Positions 1 through 12,307 of a stretch of DNA of 64,000 nucleotides are shown piece after piece (position 1 is the first letter of the stretch; the number at the start of each line of letters is the position of its first letter). A program made the translations under genes and the position numbers. Source of the DNA: Sphagnum compactum (Eukaryota; Bryophyta; Sphagnopsida; Sphagnales); the NCBI GenBank assembly GCA_965153455.1, contig OZ234501.1, positions 1,984,001 to 2,048,000 of the forward strand. The letters are read 5' to 3'. The notes below the pieces were generated by a model. It ran no database searches. It had not been told where the DNA came from and saw only the letters and a list, made by a program, of their open reading frames with translations.

Positions 1-327
1 TCGAATTCTTGTGTCGTCTGTCAAAGCTGTCAGCAAAGCCACATGTGTAATGACATTACAAAATTAAATGATAACAGATGTGATGGAAAAAACAAGGGCA
101 GACTCGTGAGCTACTCTTCCTGTCTTTGTGACTGACAAACAACACACAACTGACAGCCAATGTTCCTGCTGCACAACAAAGTCCTTTCAGAAACTCAAAA
201 TAGATGCTGCAGTCAAAAAAACTTCAGTGACATAATATATCGCAGTAGCAAGAATTGAACACATGTGCATGTGGTAATGGTCCCAAAACCATCATCCAGG
301 AATACTACAGTAGCAACTTTGACATAC

Positions 328-1538
328 CGCAGAAATTCACCATGTTCATCACTGCCTAGGGTGAAATCCAGATCTGTGAGTTCATGAAGTGCAGTGGAAC
401 CGCGGATGAAGAAGTTTCGTGTGCAGAAGTATGCAAATCGCATGGAGCATCCCTTAGCAGTGTCATTTACGTAGGTGGATTTTGCAAGCATTGCAGCTTC
501 ATCACCAAGAGTCAATACCCCAACACGTTTACGTCTCCTTCCAGTGCCAAGCCTGCTAGCAAGAGATATAGTTTCACTGACAGTGACCTGAGCCTTTTTG
601 AACCGGAAATCGGACATTACATTGAAAGGAACCTCAGGCACCTGTGTTTGTAAAATACGAGCATCTTGGTGAGCACGCAAAATTCGTCCAATGGCCCTGA
701 GCAGACTTCCAATGCTGTTGACCAAAGTCCACACAGATTGTGTACATCAGTACATGCCCACAGATTAACTGTGAAGGGCTGCATACTTTAGGAGGATGAT
801 GCAATGAAACTCACAACATGTTCACGGAACAATGAAGCCTAAATCAACAGCAAATATTTGAAAACTAACAGTTAGGAATGAAGAGACATGGTTTAGGTTT
901 GTGTATACACACGTTTCTGCAGGATACTCCTTGCCATTCTGCTTTCGAACTTGGGTAAGAAACATCCACACTGTTTCTCCTAATTCCTTCATATCTAAGT
1001 CACCTAGCTCTTCAATGGACAGGTTGGTGGGTCTCTTTTGCAGAGTCCGCCATGCATCAAATCTGGCTCTAGCCCAGGCCTCTGTGTGCTTTGTACTTGA
1101 TTTGCTCCTGTGAAAAAGCTGAGAATCTTCCTCACTGATTCGACCAGAGCCTTGGTCAACAGGCTCAGCCTTGCTTTCAGACACCATGTCATTGCCTTCT
1201 GATTCATCCTCATCAGAAGGGATGTCGTCATCGTCATCGTCACCATTATTGTCAAGGATACGGCCATCAATATCAACCCCTGGTATTGTTCCAACACCAT
1301 TGTTCTCTGGTTCATCGTCATTCACACCATCAATACCATGACTTGCCAAGGCAGGCAATTGAGCATGTGGCACTACCAGATCACATGGAGCAGGAGACAG
1401 AGAGAAGTCCTCATGTAGTGACTCCGTTTGAGGAACCACCACCGCTGGCAGTGAGTCTGGAGTGAGACCCGAACTCACATCAAGTGCTGTGGGTGTTCCA
1501 GCAGCATGTAAGGATAACTTTTCAACAGGGTCCGCCAT
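328..1538 (-). CDS. DUF3504 / ZMYM-QRICH1-like protein (Crypton recombinase-derived domain), 3' end missing
   Basis: Two exons are readable on the minus strand: 1538-913 and 714-328. The border phases agree (2+1) and give 337 codons. The ATG at 1538 opens an acidic, low-complexity N-terminus (Asp/Glu run near residues 95-115). Then comes a conserved block: an Ala-Arg-Phe-Asp-Ala-Trp-Arg motif, a long helix ending in RKQNGKEYPAET, and in exon 2 a basic segment RRRKRVGVLTLGDEA followed by FFIRGSTALHELTDLDF. This order matches the DUF3504 domain of animal ZMYM2/3/4 and QRICH1, which published work derives from Crypton tyrosine recombinases; the R and H of the IRG...LHEL segment could be catalytic-site relics. 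Exon 2 probably ends at a GTATGT donor, with the rest in or beyond bases 1-40. Function is unknown; family members are nuclear and chromatin-linked in animals. Whether this is a host gene or a transposon remnant cannot be told here. Confidence 0.6.
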
Positions 1539-3012
1539 CTAAAGGGCTTTTGTGGAATGCCCTCCCAAAAGATTTCACAAAACCTGCACAGAAAAGAAGT
1601 AAATCAGACGGTGAGCTGAGAGAATGTAAAGAAGGACACAGATGATAACACTCACATTTTGTTGCACTTCTTCTTCTTCTTCTTGAAACACTAAGGATGA
1701 GATCAGTAGTTTGGAACAGAAGATAAGCACTTAGGAGAGTACATTGAGCAAGATAAATACTAGTCTCATTGGCAAAAAAAAATGTTTCCCTTTTTCTGGC
1801 CAAAAAAAAATGATAAAAAGAAGCTAACTGACATTCTGTTCTTTATGTGTGTTCAGAGAACCTGAAGAATACAGGAAGTGGTGGCAAGCATGGTGCTGAG
1901 GGACCTTAGCCAGTGTTGTTCCAAAGCATAGTAAACGGCATGAGAGGAGACGATTACTGCCTTCGCCATATCCCATCTTCTTCTTGGATTTCATTTCCAC
2001 ACTCTTCTCAAAGGAAAAAGAAAAGAATGGTCGACTTGCTCACTATGCAACAAAAGCCATAGAAGAAGCATTGAAAAAGCATTGTCCGCGATGCGGCAAA
2101 GCATAGAAGAAGCATTGTATGCCATGCGGCAAAAGCATAGAGAAAGCATTGCTCACCATGTGGCAACATGACCAGAAAACAGAACCAGGAAAAAGGCCAT
2201 GCACCACGGCCTCCTCTCCTCTTGGTATCGTGTTTCAAGTCGATGATGATGATGGCCGCCTCGCTAAAGTGCACTACCTCTAAAGAGACGAGAAAGATGA
2301 AGAAGGAAACAAATGCCAAGAAGAAGAAGCACGGTTTTTTCTTGTTTACCAAATAGGCCATGGCTGCGGAAGAGGTATTATGTTCTTCTGATACGATGCT
2401 GTCGAGAAAAAGCAGTTCAAACAAAGGAAACCAAAACAAACTTCTTTGTTGGAATATCAAACTGTCCATGCCTGCGTGCAGGGGGGAAACAAACGCGTGC
2501 TGCAGCTACTGCAATGGCTTCACTCCAAAACCGAAGGAAAATTTCCGAAAGAGAACAAGGCATTCTGGAAGGACACAAGGAGGAGGGGGGAGTAGGAGGA
2601 AGAAAGACATAAAGGAGAAGCTTCTTGCCCTACCAAGCAGGCCATGGCTGCAAAAAGGTGATGATGGAGTTCTTCCAATGGCCTGAGGAGCCACAAAACA
2701 CATTGGGGACAAAACATACATCACCTGAATCAGCAGGAAAATCCGATCACGGCGATGCACTTCAATTCCTCAGCCGCGTCTCCACGCCCCGATTCCAGCG
2801 CTCCGATCCTTTGGCGTCGTGCGAGAGCTTGCCGCGAGGGCTATTCCGCCTGTAAAAAGCACAAAAGGCTCGAGAGACCGTGGCTAGGTCGCGGCGAGAA
2901 GATGACCGTTTCGTAGAATCCTCATCTCGTAATGACCTGTTCTCGCCCTCACGCTTCTGCACTTCCTTAGTAAACTTACTAGTAACAACTCATTTCAGTA
3001 GTTCAACAGGTT
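1539..3012. other. Upstream spacer of the DUF3504 gene
   Basis: This is the 5' flank of the minus-strand gene. It holds a short CTT run near 1668-1684 and several overlapping short open frames on both strands at 2000-3000. None shows a recognisable domain, and they look like chance frames in purine-rich, GC-richer sequence. Confidence 0.5.
2045..2165. repeat. Imperfect tandem repeat, about 2.5 units
   Basis: A unit of about 45-55 bp recurs, built on GCATAGAAGAAGCATTG followed by a CCATGCGGCAAA-like segment. The copies differ by small indels. No coding role is evident. Confidence 0.6.
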
Positions 3013-3550
3013 CTACTATCCACCTATATAGCCTAGGGTCAGTTTTCCCTTATGGACAAAAAGAATAAATAATTAAATCTTTTTTTCTCTTTTTTTTAAA
3101 TATTTTGCAAATTTTCATTTGTTTTTATAAATTTTAAAATTTTCCTAATTTTTCATGATTTACTATGATATCCCATTCCTCAAATGAGCAATGAAATTAC
3201 TAATACCCACCTATAGCCTAGGGTTAGTTTTCACATGGACAAAACAAATAAATAATTACACTTCTTCTTCTTCTTCTTCTTTTTCAAAAGTTCACTTGTT
3301 TTTATAACTTTGAAGTGTTTTATTTTCATGATTTACTATGATATGTGAAGAATAATCACATGAGGAAGGAAACTACTACTACCCACCTATTAGCCTAGGG
3401 TTAGTTTTCACATGTACAAATCGAATAATTCATCTTCTCCTTTCTTTTCACAACAAGTTCCTTTTTTTTAAAAAAAATCTGAAATTTTATTAAATTTTCA
3501 TGATTTACTATGATATCCAATTCCTCACATGAGGATTTAAATTACTCATA
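3013..3550. repeat. Three tandem degenerate copies of a ~180-bp unit
   Basis: Units begin near 3013, 3204 and 3381 with CCACCTAT..AGCCTAGGGT and close with CATGATTTACTATGATAT followed by a CCTCACATGAG-like block. Spacing shrinks from 191 to 177 to about 165 bp, mainly through changes in the central T/CTT-rich tract. Each unit also keeps a TTAGTTTTCACATGGACAAA-like segment. The unit family was not recognised. Confidence 0.75.
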
Positions 3551-4309
3551 TTTTGTGCAGCCTCCAATTAATTATGATGGTATGATCCATTTGATTTTAT
3601 CTAGACAAAAATTGGGTGAAGTTAACATTAGCTTATAAGAAAGATACACATAATTTTGCATCCCAAACAAACCTAAAATATTGAGAAACATGAAACATGA
3701 ATTAAGATAGTTGTATCTTAAATTGAAATACTGAGAAAATAGAACAAGCTAGTTCATTTTTAAATGAATTGAAGGGAATGTTTAAAGTAAGTTGATGTCA
3801 AGCACTATGACATGAATTTGTTTCCCAAACAAATTAAGCAAAACCAAATGAAATGAGTCTAAAAAACACCCTCCCACCCAAAGAACAAGCATCACTTGAA
3901 ACAAAATGTAGGAGGGTTGCTATCTATATATAAGACAAGTGTTGAAGGAAATGAAGCCACTATTCATAGATGAATGGATAAAAGGAGTGAAATGAAGTCA
4001 CACTCGAAAAACATCTTCATATACGAAAGATGAGCATCAAAGGTAAGAAATTAATTAGTTCAAAACATACTATAATAGCTTTATGATTTTGACAACAAAT
4101 TTTCGAATAATTAATTAAATTTGAAATCTTAATTTCAGCACTTGGTTTTTTCATTTTGAAATTTTCAGCAGGTAATGGTTATATACTAAACACGAACTTG
4201 TCAAAGTTATGGAACAATCTAATGTGTTTAGATCACCCCAATTTTAAGTCACTCTCATGGAAGGTTTGCGATCAAAACTTGATCGTTAAACTTTTGATTT
4301 TATTAAAAT

Positions 4310-4400
4310 TTCAACACAAATAATAAATAAAATTTCAAAAGTTTGACAAAACAAAAAATAAATTAATTTATGCTGAAATGGTAAAGGTACTACAATAACC
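4310..4400 (+). repeat. Dispersed AT-rich repeat, copy A
   Basis: This stretch, from the AATAATAAATAA tract through TTATGCTGAAATGGTAAAGG to TACTACAATAA, is matched by the reverse complement of 16109-16200. A weaker relative lies near 46540-46640. The three places suggest an old dispersed element of unknown class. Confidence 0.5.
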
Positions 4401-4673
4401 TTTTTAAAAAAATTTATTGAGTTCAAAAGAAATAAAAATCAACCATGTTAAGTTGATGTAAAATTTCATTAATAATTTCTATTGTACCATTACACACAAC
4501 AACTATTCATACTTTACATCTTCACTTACATTATTTTGTAATAATGTCATGAATTCATTTGCACAATAAGTTTTTGTAATCACTTCAAGTTCAAAGGTTT
4601 GTTCATAAGTTCTTTTATTTGATTTCACACATTTTTCTCATTACAACTATCTTTTCTATATTCAACTCTGATC

Positions 4674-4935
4674 CACTAGAAGAAAAACATGTATTTTCAA
4701 TTAGTTTTTGTGACTAAATTTTAGTCGCAAGAAACATTTTGCAACTAAAATCCTTTTAATCACCTAAAACAAGTCGCATGTGATAAATTAATCGCAAATG
4801 ACAAAGGGTATTATATGAAAAAAAAAGTCACAAATACATTTCATCCTTTGACTCCATTGTGTACGTATTGTCACATGCGACTCAGATGCAACTATTTTGG
4901 TCGCAATTGAAGGCAAATGATGTGTTACCACGTGT
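4674..4935 (+). mobile_element. CACTA (EnSpm)-like transposon end with subterminal repeats
   Basis: The sequence CACTAGAAGAAAAA starting at 4674 resembles the CACTACAAGAAA terminal inverted repeat of plant CACTA elements. It is followed within 250 bp by many short inverted and direct copies of GTCGCA/TGCGAC in TTTTAGTCGCAA, AAGTCGCATG, CACATGCGACT and GGTCGCAATT contexts. Such clusters are typical of CACTA subterminal regions. No matching opposite end, target duplication or transposase was found, so this is one end of an incomplete or distant-ended copy. Confidence 0.5.
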
Positions 4936-5084
4936 CTTAATATTTGATTATCTAAATTATTATTATTATTAAATAATCTAGGACGTCCAATTCAAATACT
5001 TGGATGATATTATATTATGACACGTGGCCCAATGTAAGTATGCCATGTGGCATTAAAATTTTAATTCAATAAAAATATTAATAT

Positions 5085-5300
5085 TAGGCTGGTAGGTACG
5101 TAAATATGCGCCTACAAACCTAGGTTACATACCAGCCTACCTACTTAGGTTAAAAAATAGGTAGGTAGGTTTTACTTTCCTAAGTTAAATACTTACTCAT
5201 ATAAATAGGTACTTAAGTAGGTAGGTAAATAGGTTTACCTAGGTGGGTAGGTCAAACTAGGTACTTACCTACCTAGGTAAATAAGTAGGTTGGGAAGGTA
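5085..5300. repeat. TAGG/CCTA-rich low-complexity patch
   Basis: About 200 bp are dominated by TAGGTAGG, CCTACCTA and ACTTAGGT words in both orientations, so the segment is rich in short palindromes. Similar words recur at 12085-12160 and 44550-44620, just upstream of two genes. Confidence 0.7.
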
Positions 5301-6480
5301 AATACTTTAAAAATGTGCATAATTTGTTTTTTTGTTTTTGGTTGAGCCATTTGATTAGCTCATCCCATGTGCACAAATTTCTTAATGTGAAATTGAATGA
5401 CTACACCCCCTTGTTTGTATAGTGTTCAAAATGAAGATGAAGAACAAACAATATGGGATAAGTTTAAAAGTTGCAACTTCTTCACAAACTAAATTGTAAT
5501 TCCAAAATTTTTTTCATGCTTTCCTTTTTTAGTTTTTAGATGTCTAAACAATTCAAGTACTAAATTATTAGATAATCATTTGAGTAATAATAATTAAATT
5601 TACATATATTTAAATTATAAATTATACACTACAAATATTCAGTATTAATTATCAATTACATAAATGAGCAATAACTTCTTAATATTTAACAAATTAACTA
5701 TCTAGGTACTCACAAGTTATTAATACATAACTCATGAATAATAACATAACTAAAATATTTTAAAATATTTTATTACTTTTTATAATCTGATCGAATTATA
5801 TATAACATAATTAATGTAAAATTAATTTAATGATTATAATTAAAAAATTAACTATTTTCAATATTTATGTTGAAATTATAAGTAATGAATTAAGAATTGC
5901 TATTGGAAAGTAAATTTTTACACGAATTAAAAAATTATTATTATTCAACTAATTATATTATTTATTGTATAATTACATTTATTGTAGTAAAAATTATTAT
6001 AGATCAAGTAATTGTTTTCTCTTGGTAATTATTAACTATAAGAACAATTATTTGTTAAACATAACATTCATTTTCATAATTACCGTAAAATTACAATAAA
6101 ATATTTATCATAGATGATTAATCACAGAATTTTTATAAATAATATTATTATACAATAATTCGTGAAACTAAAATCAATAAAATAATTATTTTAACTACAC
6201 TATAATTTTTCCAAAATTTTAATTCAGGTTTGAAGTTATAAATTATAGAATGTGAATAATTATGTTCAATTAGAGAACAATTATGCACATGCTAATTAAT
6301 TCTTATCTGAAGCAATTGCAATGATTTTAAAGTAATGTCACATTAATTACTGTAATAAATTTCTTCTAATATAAGAATATAAATTAGATAATATACAAAT
6401 CTATGTTATAACAATAATTATTTAGTGTATATTTAATAAGCATAATCATTTAAAATTATTTATAAAAGTGATTTATTATG
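5301..6480. other. Very AT-rich spacer
   Basis: No gene, long repeat or coding frame is visible. The sequence is an AT-rich string with short TAATTA and AATTATTA words. Confidence 0.6.
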
Positions 6481-7470
6481 GATAATACTAGGAGAAAAAA
6501 GCCTTAAAACTCAATCAATAAGTTTTTGAATTAAAATATAAATTCTAGATTCCAAAATAGTAATTCAGAATTCAAATCTCAATTTTTAAATCAAATGAGT
6601 TTTTGAAGTTGAATAACAAATTTCAGAATTGAAATGTCAATTTTCAGATTCAAATAATAATATTCAGAGTAAAATGTCCATTTTGAGACTCAATTAATAA
6701 ATTTCTGAATTGAAATATTAATTTCAAGAATCCAAAATAATAATTTGGAATTCAAATTTCAGCTTTCAAGTCAAATAATTTCTTAAAATTTAAATTTAAA
6801 ACTTAAGGATTCAAACATCAAATTTCAAGTTCAAATAAAAATATTTAAAATCAAATTGTCAATTTTTAGACTCAATAAATGTCTTTCAATTGAAATATTA
6901 ATTTTTAGATTCGAAAATAAAAATTTAGAATTCAAATATCAATTTTTAGATCAAATAAGTTTTTTGAATTTAAATAACAATTTCCAGAATTGAAATGTCA
7001 ATTTTCAGATTCAAATATCAATATTCAAAATTGAAATGTGCATTTTTAGACTCAATTAATAATTTTCAGACCCCGGAAGTATTAATTTTTCGAATCCAAA
7101 ATAATAATTTGGAATTGAAATTTCAGGTTCAAATCAAATGATTATGTAAAATTTAAATGAATTTTTTTCAAAGTTGAAGTATAAATTTTCATATTCATAT
7201 AATTATATTCAAAATTATAATCAATTAATAGTTTTCTAAATTGATATACTAAATTTTGGGTTCAAAAATATTAATTCAGAATTCAAATATCAATTTTTAG
7301 ATCAAATAAACCTTTTTGAATTTAAATTGAAATAATCATATTCAAATTCATAAAATTTCAAAATTCAAATAATGTTTTAAACAATTTAAATAACAATTTT
7401 CAGATTTGAATAAAAATTTCAAAGTTCAAATATTAATTTTGAGATTCATTATATGAACAATATACATACA

Positions 7471-7528
<58 letters not shown>

Positions 7529-8880
7529 GTTAATACGTACATTAAAATACACCCTTATGTCATTGTAGAATACCTTTTAGGATGCAACTAATTTGATGAC
7601 TATTGCGATTAATGGGACTTAGTAATTATATGAAGTATCAATTATTATTTAATATATAAAGCTATTATTTAAACTCTTTAAAAAATTGTTTGAACATGAA
7701 ATTTTTTTTTTCTTAAAATTCTTATTTGAATCTGGAAATTAATATTTCAATCTTGAAAATTGATATTTGAATTTTAAAAATTATTTTTTGCAACTAAAAA
7801 GTGATATTTCAATCCAAAAATTGTTATTTGATTAAGAAATTTTCACTTTTTAAAAATTACTATTTGAGTCTAAAAATTGATATTTCAAATCTAAAAAATA
7901 TTATTTGAATTCAAAAATTTATATTGAAATATTTTTTTATTGGTATTCAAAATTTGATATTTCAATCTCAAAATTGATATTTCAATTCCGAAAATTGTTA
8001 TTTGGACTCTAAAAACATTTATTTGAATTTCAGAATTGATATTTTATTTCTCAAAATGTTTAATCTAATCTGAATATTGATGTTTAAATCCCAAAATTTG
8101 GTGTTTGAATATGAAAATTGATAATTTAATTTTGAAAATTATTAGTTGCAACTGCAAAGTGATATTTCAATTCCAAATTTCTCTATTTGATTCTGAAAAT
8201 TCATATTTAAATTCTGAAAGTTATTACTTGAATCTAAAAATTGTAATTTGAATATTGAAAATTATTATTCGAATCTAAAAATTGATATTTGAAATTTGAA
8301 AATATTTAATAATTTAAATTTGATACCTTAATTTTGAAAATAATTATTTGAATCTTAAAATTGATAAATCAATTCTGAGAATTTTCAGTTGAATTCAAAA
8401 ATTGTATTTGATTTCTAAAATCTGTATTTGAATTCTAAAATATTTATTTGAGTTCAAAAAGTTTTATTTGAATTTGAAACTTGATATTTCCATTTTGAAT
8501 TTTTTATTTGATTTTTAAAAATCGAAATAAGGAGTAATTTTCAGATTTGAATAAGAATTCTCAGAATTCAAATATGAAGTTATAGATTTAAATAATAAAA
8601 TTTCCAGAATTCAAAAACTAATTTTCAGATTCAATTAAAGTTTTTTGAATTGAAATAAAAAAATTTCATAATTGATATTTCAATTTTTAGAATTGGAATA
8701 TCAATTTTCACATCTAAATATTAATTTTAAAAATTCATATATCAATTTACACAATTGAAAATCAGTTTTCTAGATTGAAATAATAATTCTCAGAATTGAG
8801 ATATGAACTTTCATATTCAAATAAAAAAATTCATAAATTTCCATTTCAAAATAATTTCTTTCAAAATAGAAATATGAATG
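6480..8880. repeat. AT-rich array with units that reverse orientation around a (TA)n core
   Basis: From about 6500 to 7450 a degenerate unit of 22-26 bp recurs in the sense of AATTCAAATATCAATTTTTA. After the TA run, from about 7720 to 8520, the same unit appears reverse-complemented (TAAAAATTGATATTTGAATT). From about 8520 to 8880 the first orientation returns. The two main arms together could pair into a very long imperfect foldback. No protein-coding frame survives across it. Confidence 0.7.
7474..7526. repeat. (TA)n microsatellite
   Basis: About 26 uninterrupted AT dinucleotides sit between the oppositely oriented halves of the surrounding array. Confidence 0.95.
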
Positions 8881-11800
8881 AATTTCAAGTTCATGTAACT
8901 TGTGTGAACTTTTGATTGAAGTTTTTAAAAAATTGGGTGTAATGGAGATGAATGCCATATTCCATTGCGTCTCACATTGTGATCATTGTATTTATTTTGT
9001 CATGGAACAAGGGTGGCACAATAGATTTGTTGTGTCAAGGACAAAGAAAGGTGAGAAGATTGTTGAGAATATTAAAACTAAAACAAAGGTTTTTTCTTTC
9101 AAAAATAATATCGCCAAATGGTGAAAATTCACCACAAAAATCATGTTGATAAATCCCATAATACGGTCACAACGTATAATTAATCTACCCATAATTAATG
9201 TATAATGTACTCCTAATAAAATTTTAAAATATACCTTTAATGCAACCCTAATACATAGTAGAAATGTACCCCAAATACTTATGAACTTTGATGAGTGATC
9301 CCCATATTAAAAAATTCCTTTTGATGTAACTTTCACATAAAAAATTTAACATATTTAAATTAGTAGCCTCCTAAAATATGATTATTTTAGCTACCTAAGC
9401 TAACTGACCTTATAGGTAATTACCTTAAATTAACAAAGGTAGTTTTTTGTATGCTTAGCAACTTAAGCACTGGTATGTAATTCGATATACATTTTCCCAT
9501 CCTAGACTATGCAATCATGTAATCATAAAATGTTCTAAGCATCTACCAACCCAATCATGGATGTAATACTGGCTTGGGGTTTATTATTATTATTATGTGA
9601 ATATGAACTTATTCACCATCATTACATTAGTTGAATTTTGCAAAAATTAAAATTTTTGAAGATTTTTTTTGGTTAGATACACATGTTTACATCATGCATT
9701 ACACCATATACAAAAATATCTAATTGATTTGCAAGATCTTGAACTTCATTCCTAAACTATTTAAAAATATTTCTAACTTGGAAATGTTCACATTGTAAAA
9801 ATCAACCATTTACAAGCTTCAGAGAATAAGTTTAATGAAAGTTTAAATTTTTTCATTTATAGTGACACTTAAATACATTAAAATATAATATGAAACATTT
9901 ACAACTTCCAAAGATTCTTAGCACTCATCAAAAAATTGGGTTTCATATACTTCTTGTGTTTTTATTTAGAAGTGTAATCAATGCTAGGTGCTACCTATAA
10001 ATGAATTGGGCAAATTTTTTTTTATGGTTTAATGCTTTTTGCAAATATAGTTTGAAATTTTGGGGAATTAATAAAAAAAAGTGAGCAATAACACATTATA
10101 AACAAGTTATATAACTTCAGATTAATCCAAAGTTCTATCCCCAACCACGAGGTTATAGTATTAAGTTATTGTTAATTGAAAAGTTTGTAAACATTGAATC
10201 TTCAAAAATTGTAGATTTTCAATAAAAAAATTGGTGTTACATAAAACCATAAAAATTAAAGTATAAAATTGATACTACATTATAATAAAATTGTTTGTGC
10301 CTCCCTCAATCCTTTTGTCCCACCATTTCAAACATAGAGGTTACACAAAATGACAGTGAAGAAAGTTCCTCAAAATAGAGATAGATTATTTTTGTGAAAG
10401 TTGCTATATGAAATTGTCTTATGATAATCATCATCCAAGAATTTTTCTATGATAATTTGCTACACAAGAAATTTCAGATACATAAAAATTGTTTTGTCAA
10501 AGTCACTTCAAAAAAGATCCTTTACACAATGACGTAGTTACACAAGAATTGTTATATATTAAAGTCCCTTCAAAAAAGTTTTTCTATACAACACCAACAT
10601 AATCAAATTAGCCATTGTGAATGCAACATTCCCAACATTCACACAATACCACTTATAGACGCAATGACAATAACAAACAATGTTCTTTGGCACCAGCACA
10701 TCCAAGTTTGGCAACACCTTGGATTCCCATGAATATAATTCCTCATTTTTCACTATGTAAGACTTTGTAAGTCAAACAAAAACTAACGAGTTTGTCAATT
10801 TCCAAAAACTTGAAACTAACATTAAAAAAATTGCCTAACGTTTTTAATGAAAGGAAAATGGTGATCCATCAAGCAAAGAAGGTAAGGGAAAGAAAAATAA
10901 AAGTTATCATGTTCAAGGTTTAAAGGCATTTGTGAAAATCCAATCAAAAAAACCTCATTAACAAAACTAGGAATATGAAAAAGTTATCATGCTCATTATA
11001 TAGTAAAGAAAGAAAAAGTTCTTGCACTTGACATGGTAGATCTTTGAGACCAAATGGAAACACCTATAACCAAATGAAAAAACTTTGTTACAAGAGTCAT
11101 GGAAGCAAGTTGCTCCCATCCCACAAGGAACAAACTTGCTTGCAAAAACAAACGAAGGGCCTTAAATGGCAACTTCTAAAAGAATCTTAATACCGATTTC
11201 TAAGTCCATAAGATAAAATTGTGTTGCACATGCTGTGTTAGTTTGCAAGAAAGATTTATGAATTGTCGAGCCATCGATTGGAAAGTTCTTCACCAATTTT
11301 TGAATTTTTTTTGCAATGCATGAAATGAAAAACATAAAATTCAAAGACAAAATGGAATGCAAAACAAACACACTGCAAAAAAAAAAAAAAAAAAAAAAAA
11401 AGAATGAAAGGGAAACATAAAAATGAAGAATCGTAGAAAAGGAATGAAGTGAAACTTAACATATTTATTGTCATCTTCAAACGATAGATGATTAAACGAT
11501 AGAAAGTTGGACTTAAAGTAAGTGGTAAAGTACCTTAACTTTTTGTGTGGAAATGTCGATTGATTAGGTTAGTGATACCTTAGAATTAATTAACATCATG
11601 TCGCACAAATTTGATTAATCTTAATGTTAGGGCAACTAACACTAATAATGCTAACACTAAGTGTAAATGGAAATTTATTAACATTCTTCACGATTTGTTA
11701 TAGCATTGTACTTATTAAGTAGAATATTAACCCAAGAAGAACAATTGGGTGCAATATTGATACCTTTAAACAAATTTTCATTTTAAAATGCTGATTTTCA

Positions 11801-12084
11801 TGGCCATTCACATGACAAAAAATTGGAATATATGATCCATTGATTGCCCCCAATGATGCATCAACTTATGTTTATCATGGAATGTTCATTTGTAACTATT
11901 TACATTATAATTATTTCTAGGTGATTCAACCAATTGTTGGTTTTTTTTTTTTTCCAAATTTGTAACATTGTATCAATGGCAAGCATCCTAAGGAGGATTT
12001 AATAGTAAATTGCAACAACTTGTTTTAAACATTAGAAAAATTACTTTAAAAAATGCCACCAAACCAAAAGGTAAGGGGATTATA
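8881..12084. other. Spacer without a recognised gene
   Basis: AT-rich sequence with only short, unconvincing open frames (for example 8900-9124). It contains a run of about 25 A at 11377-11401, which might mark an old retroposed 3' end but has no identifiable body. A 9-T run lies near 11941. Confidence 0.5.
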
Positions 12085-12160
12085 AGTGGGTTCCCTTGGA
12101 AGGTAGGTATCTGAAAGTAGGTAAGCTACTCAGTAGCTACTAGGGAGGTAGGTTAAGTAA
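12085..12160 (+). promoter_or_regulatory. AC-element-like (GGTAGGT) cluster upstream of the MECR-like gene
   Basis: At least three GTAGGT words occur 150-225 bp before the start codon, in a run ending just before a GC-rich CGCGAACGCG segment. The complement (ACCTACC) is the classic AC element bound by plant R2R3-MYB factors. A regulatory role is inferred from position and motif only. Confidence 0.35.
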
Positions 12161-12307
12161 CGCGAACGCGTTTTGCACGGAGGGAAAGGAAAGCGCAGGT
12201 CGCGAGATCGATGTGTGCAGTAGTGTCGTCGGGAGGCGAAGAAGAAAGAGAAGAAGAAGAAGATCTGAATCCGCAAGAAGGGAGGAGGCGGGGATCGATC
12301 ATCGTCC

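Noticed and set aside
1-40. Terminal exon of the DUF3504 gene
   Set aside because: A possible acceptor exists near 26-40 on the minus strand, but too few bases remain to test it.
2008-3068. Cluster of overlapping open frames on both strands
   Set aside because: They overlap each other in purine-rich repeats, show no conserved motif and lack consistent splice borders.
6480-8880. CRISPR-like spaced repeats
   Set aside because: The units are degenerate, contiguous and change strand; there are no unique spacers and the DNA is eukaryotic.
11377-11401. Poly(A) tract as proof of a processed retrogene
   Set aside because: No coding similarity or target duplication lies next to it.
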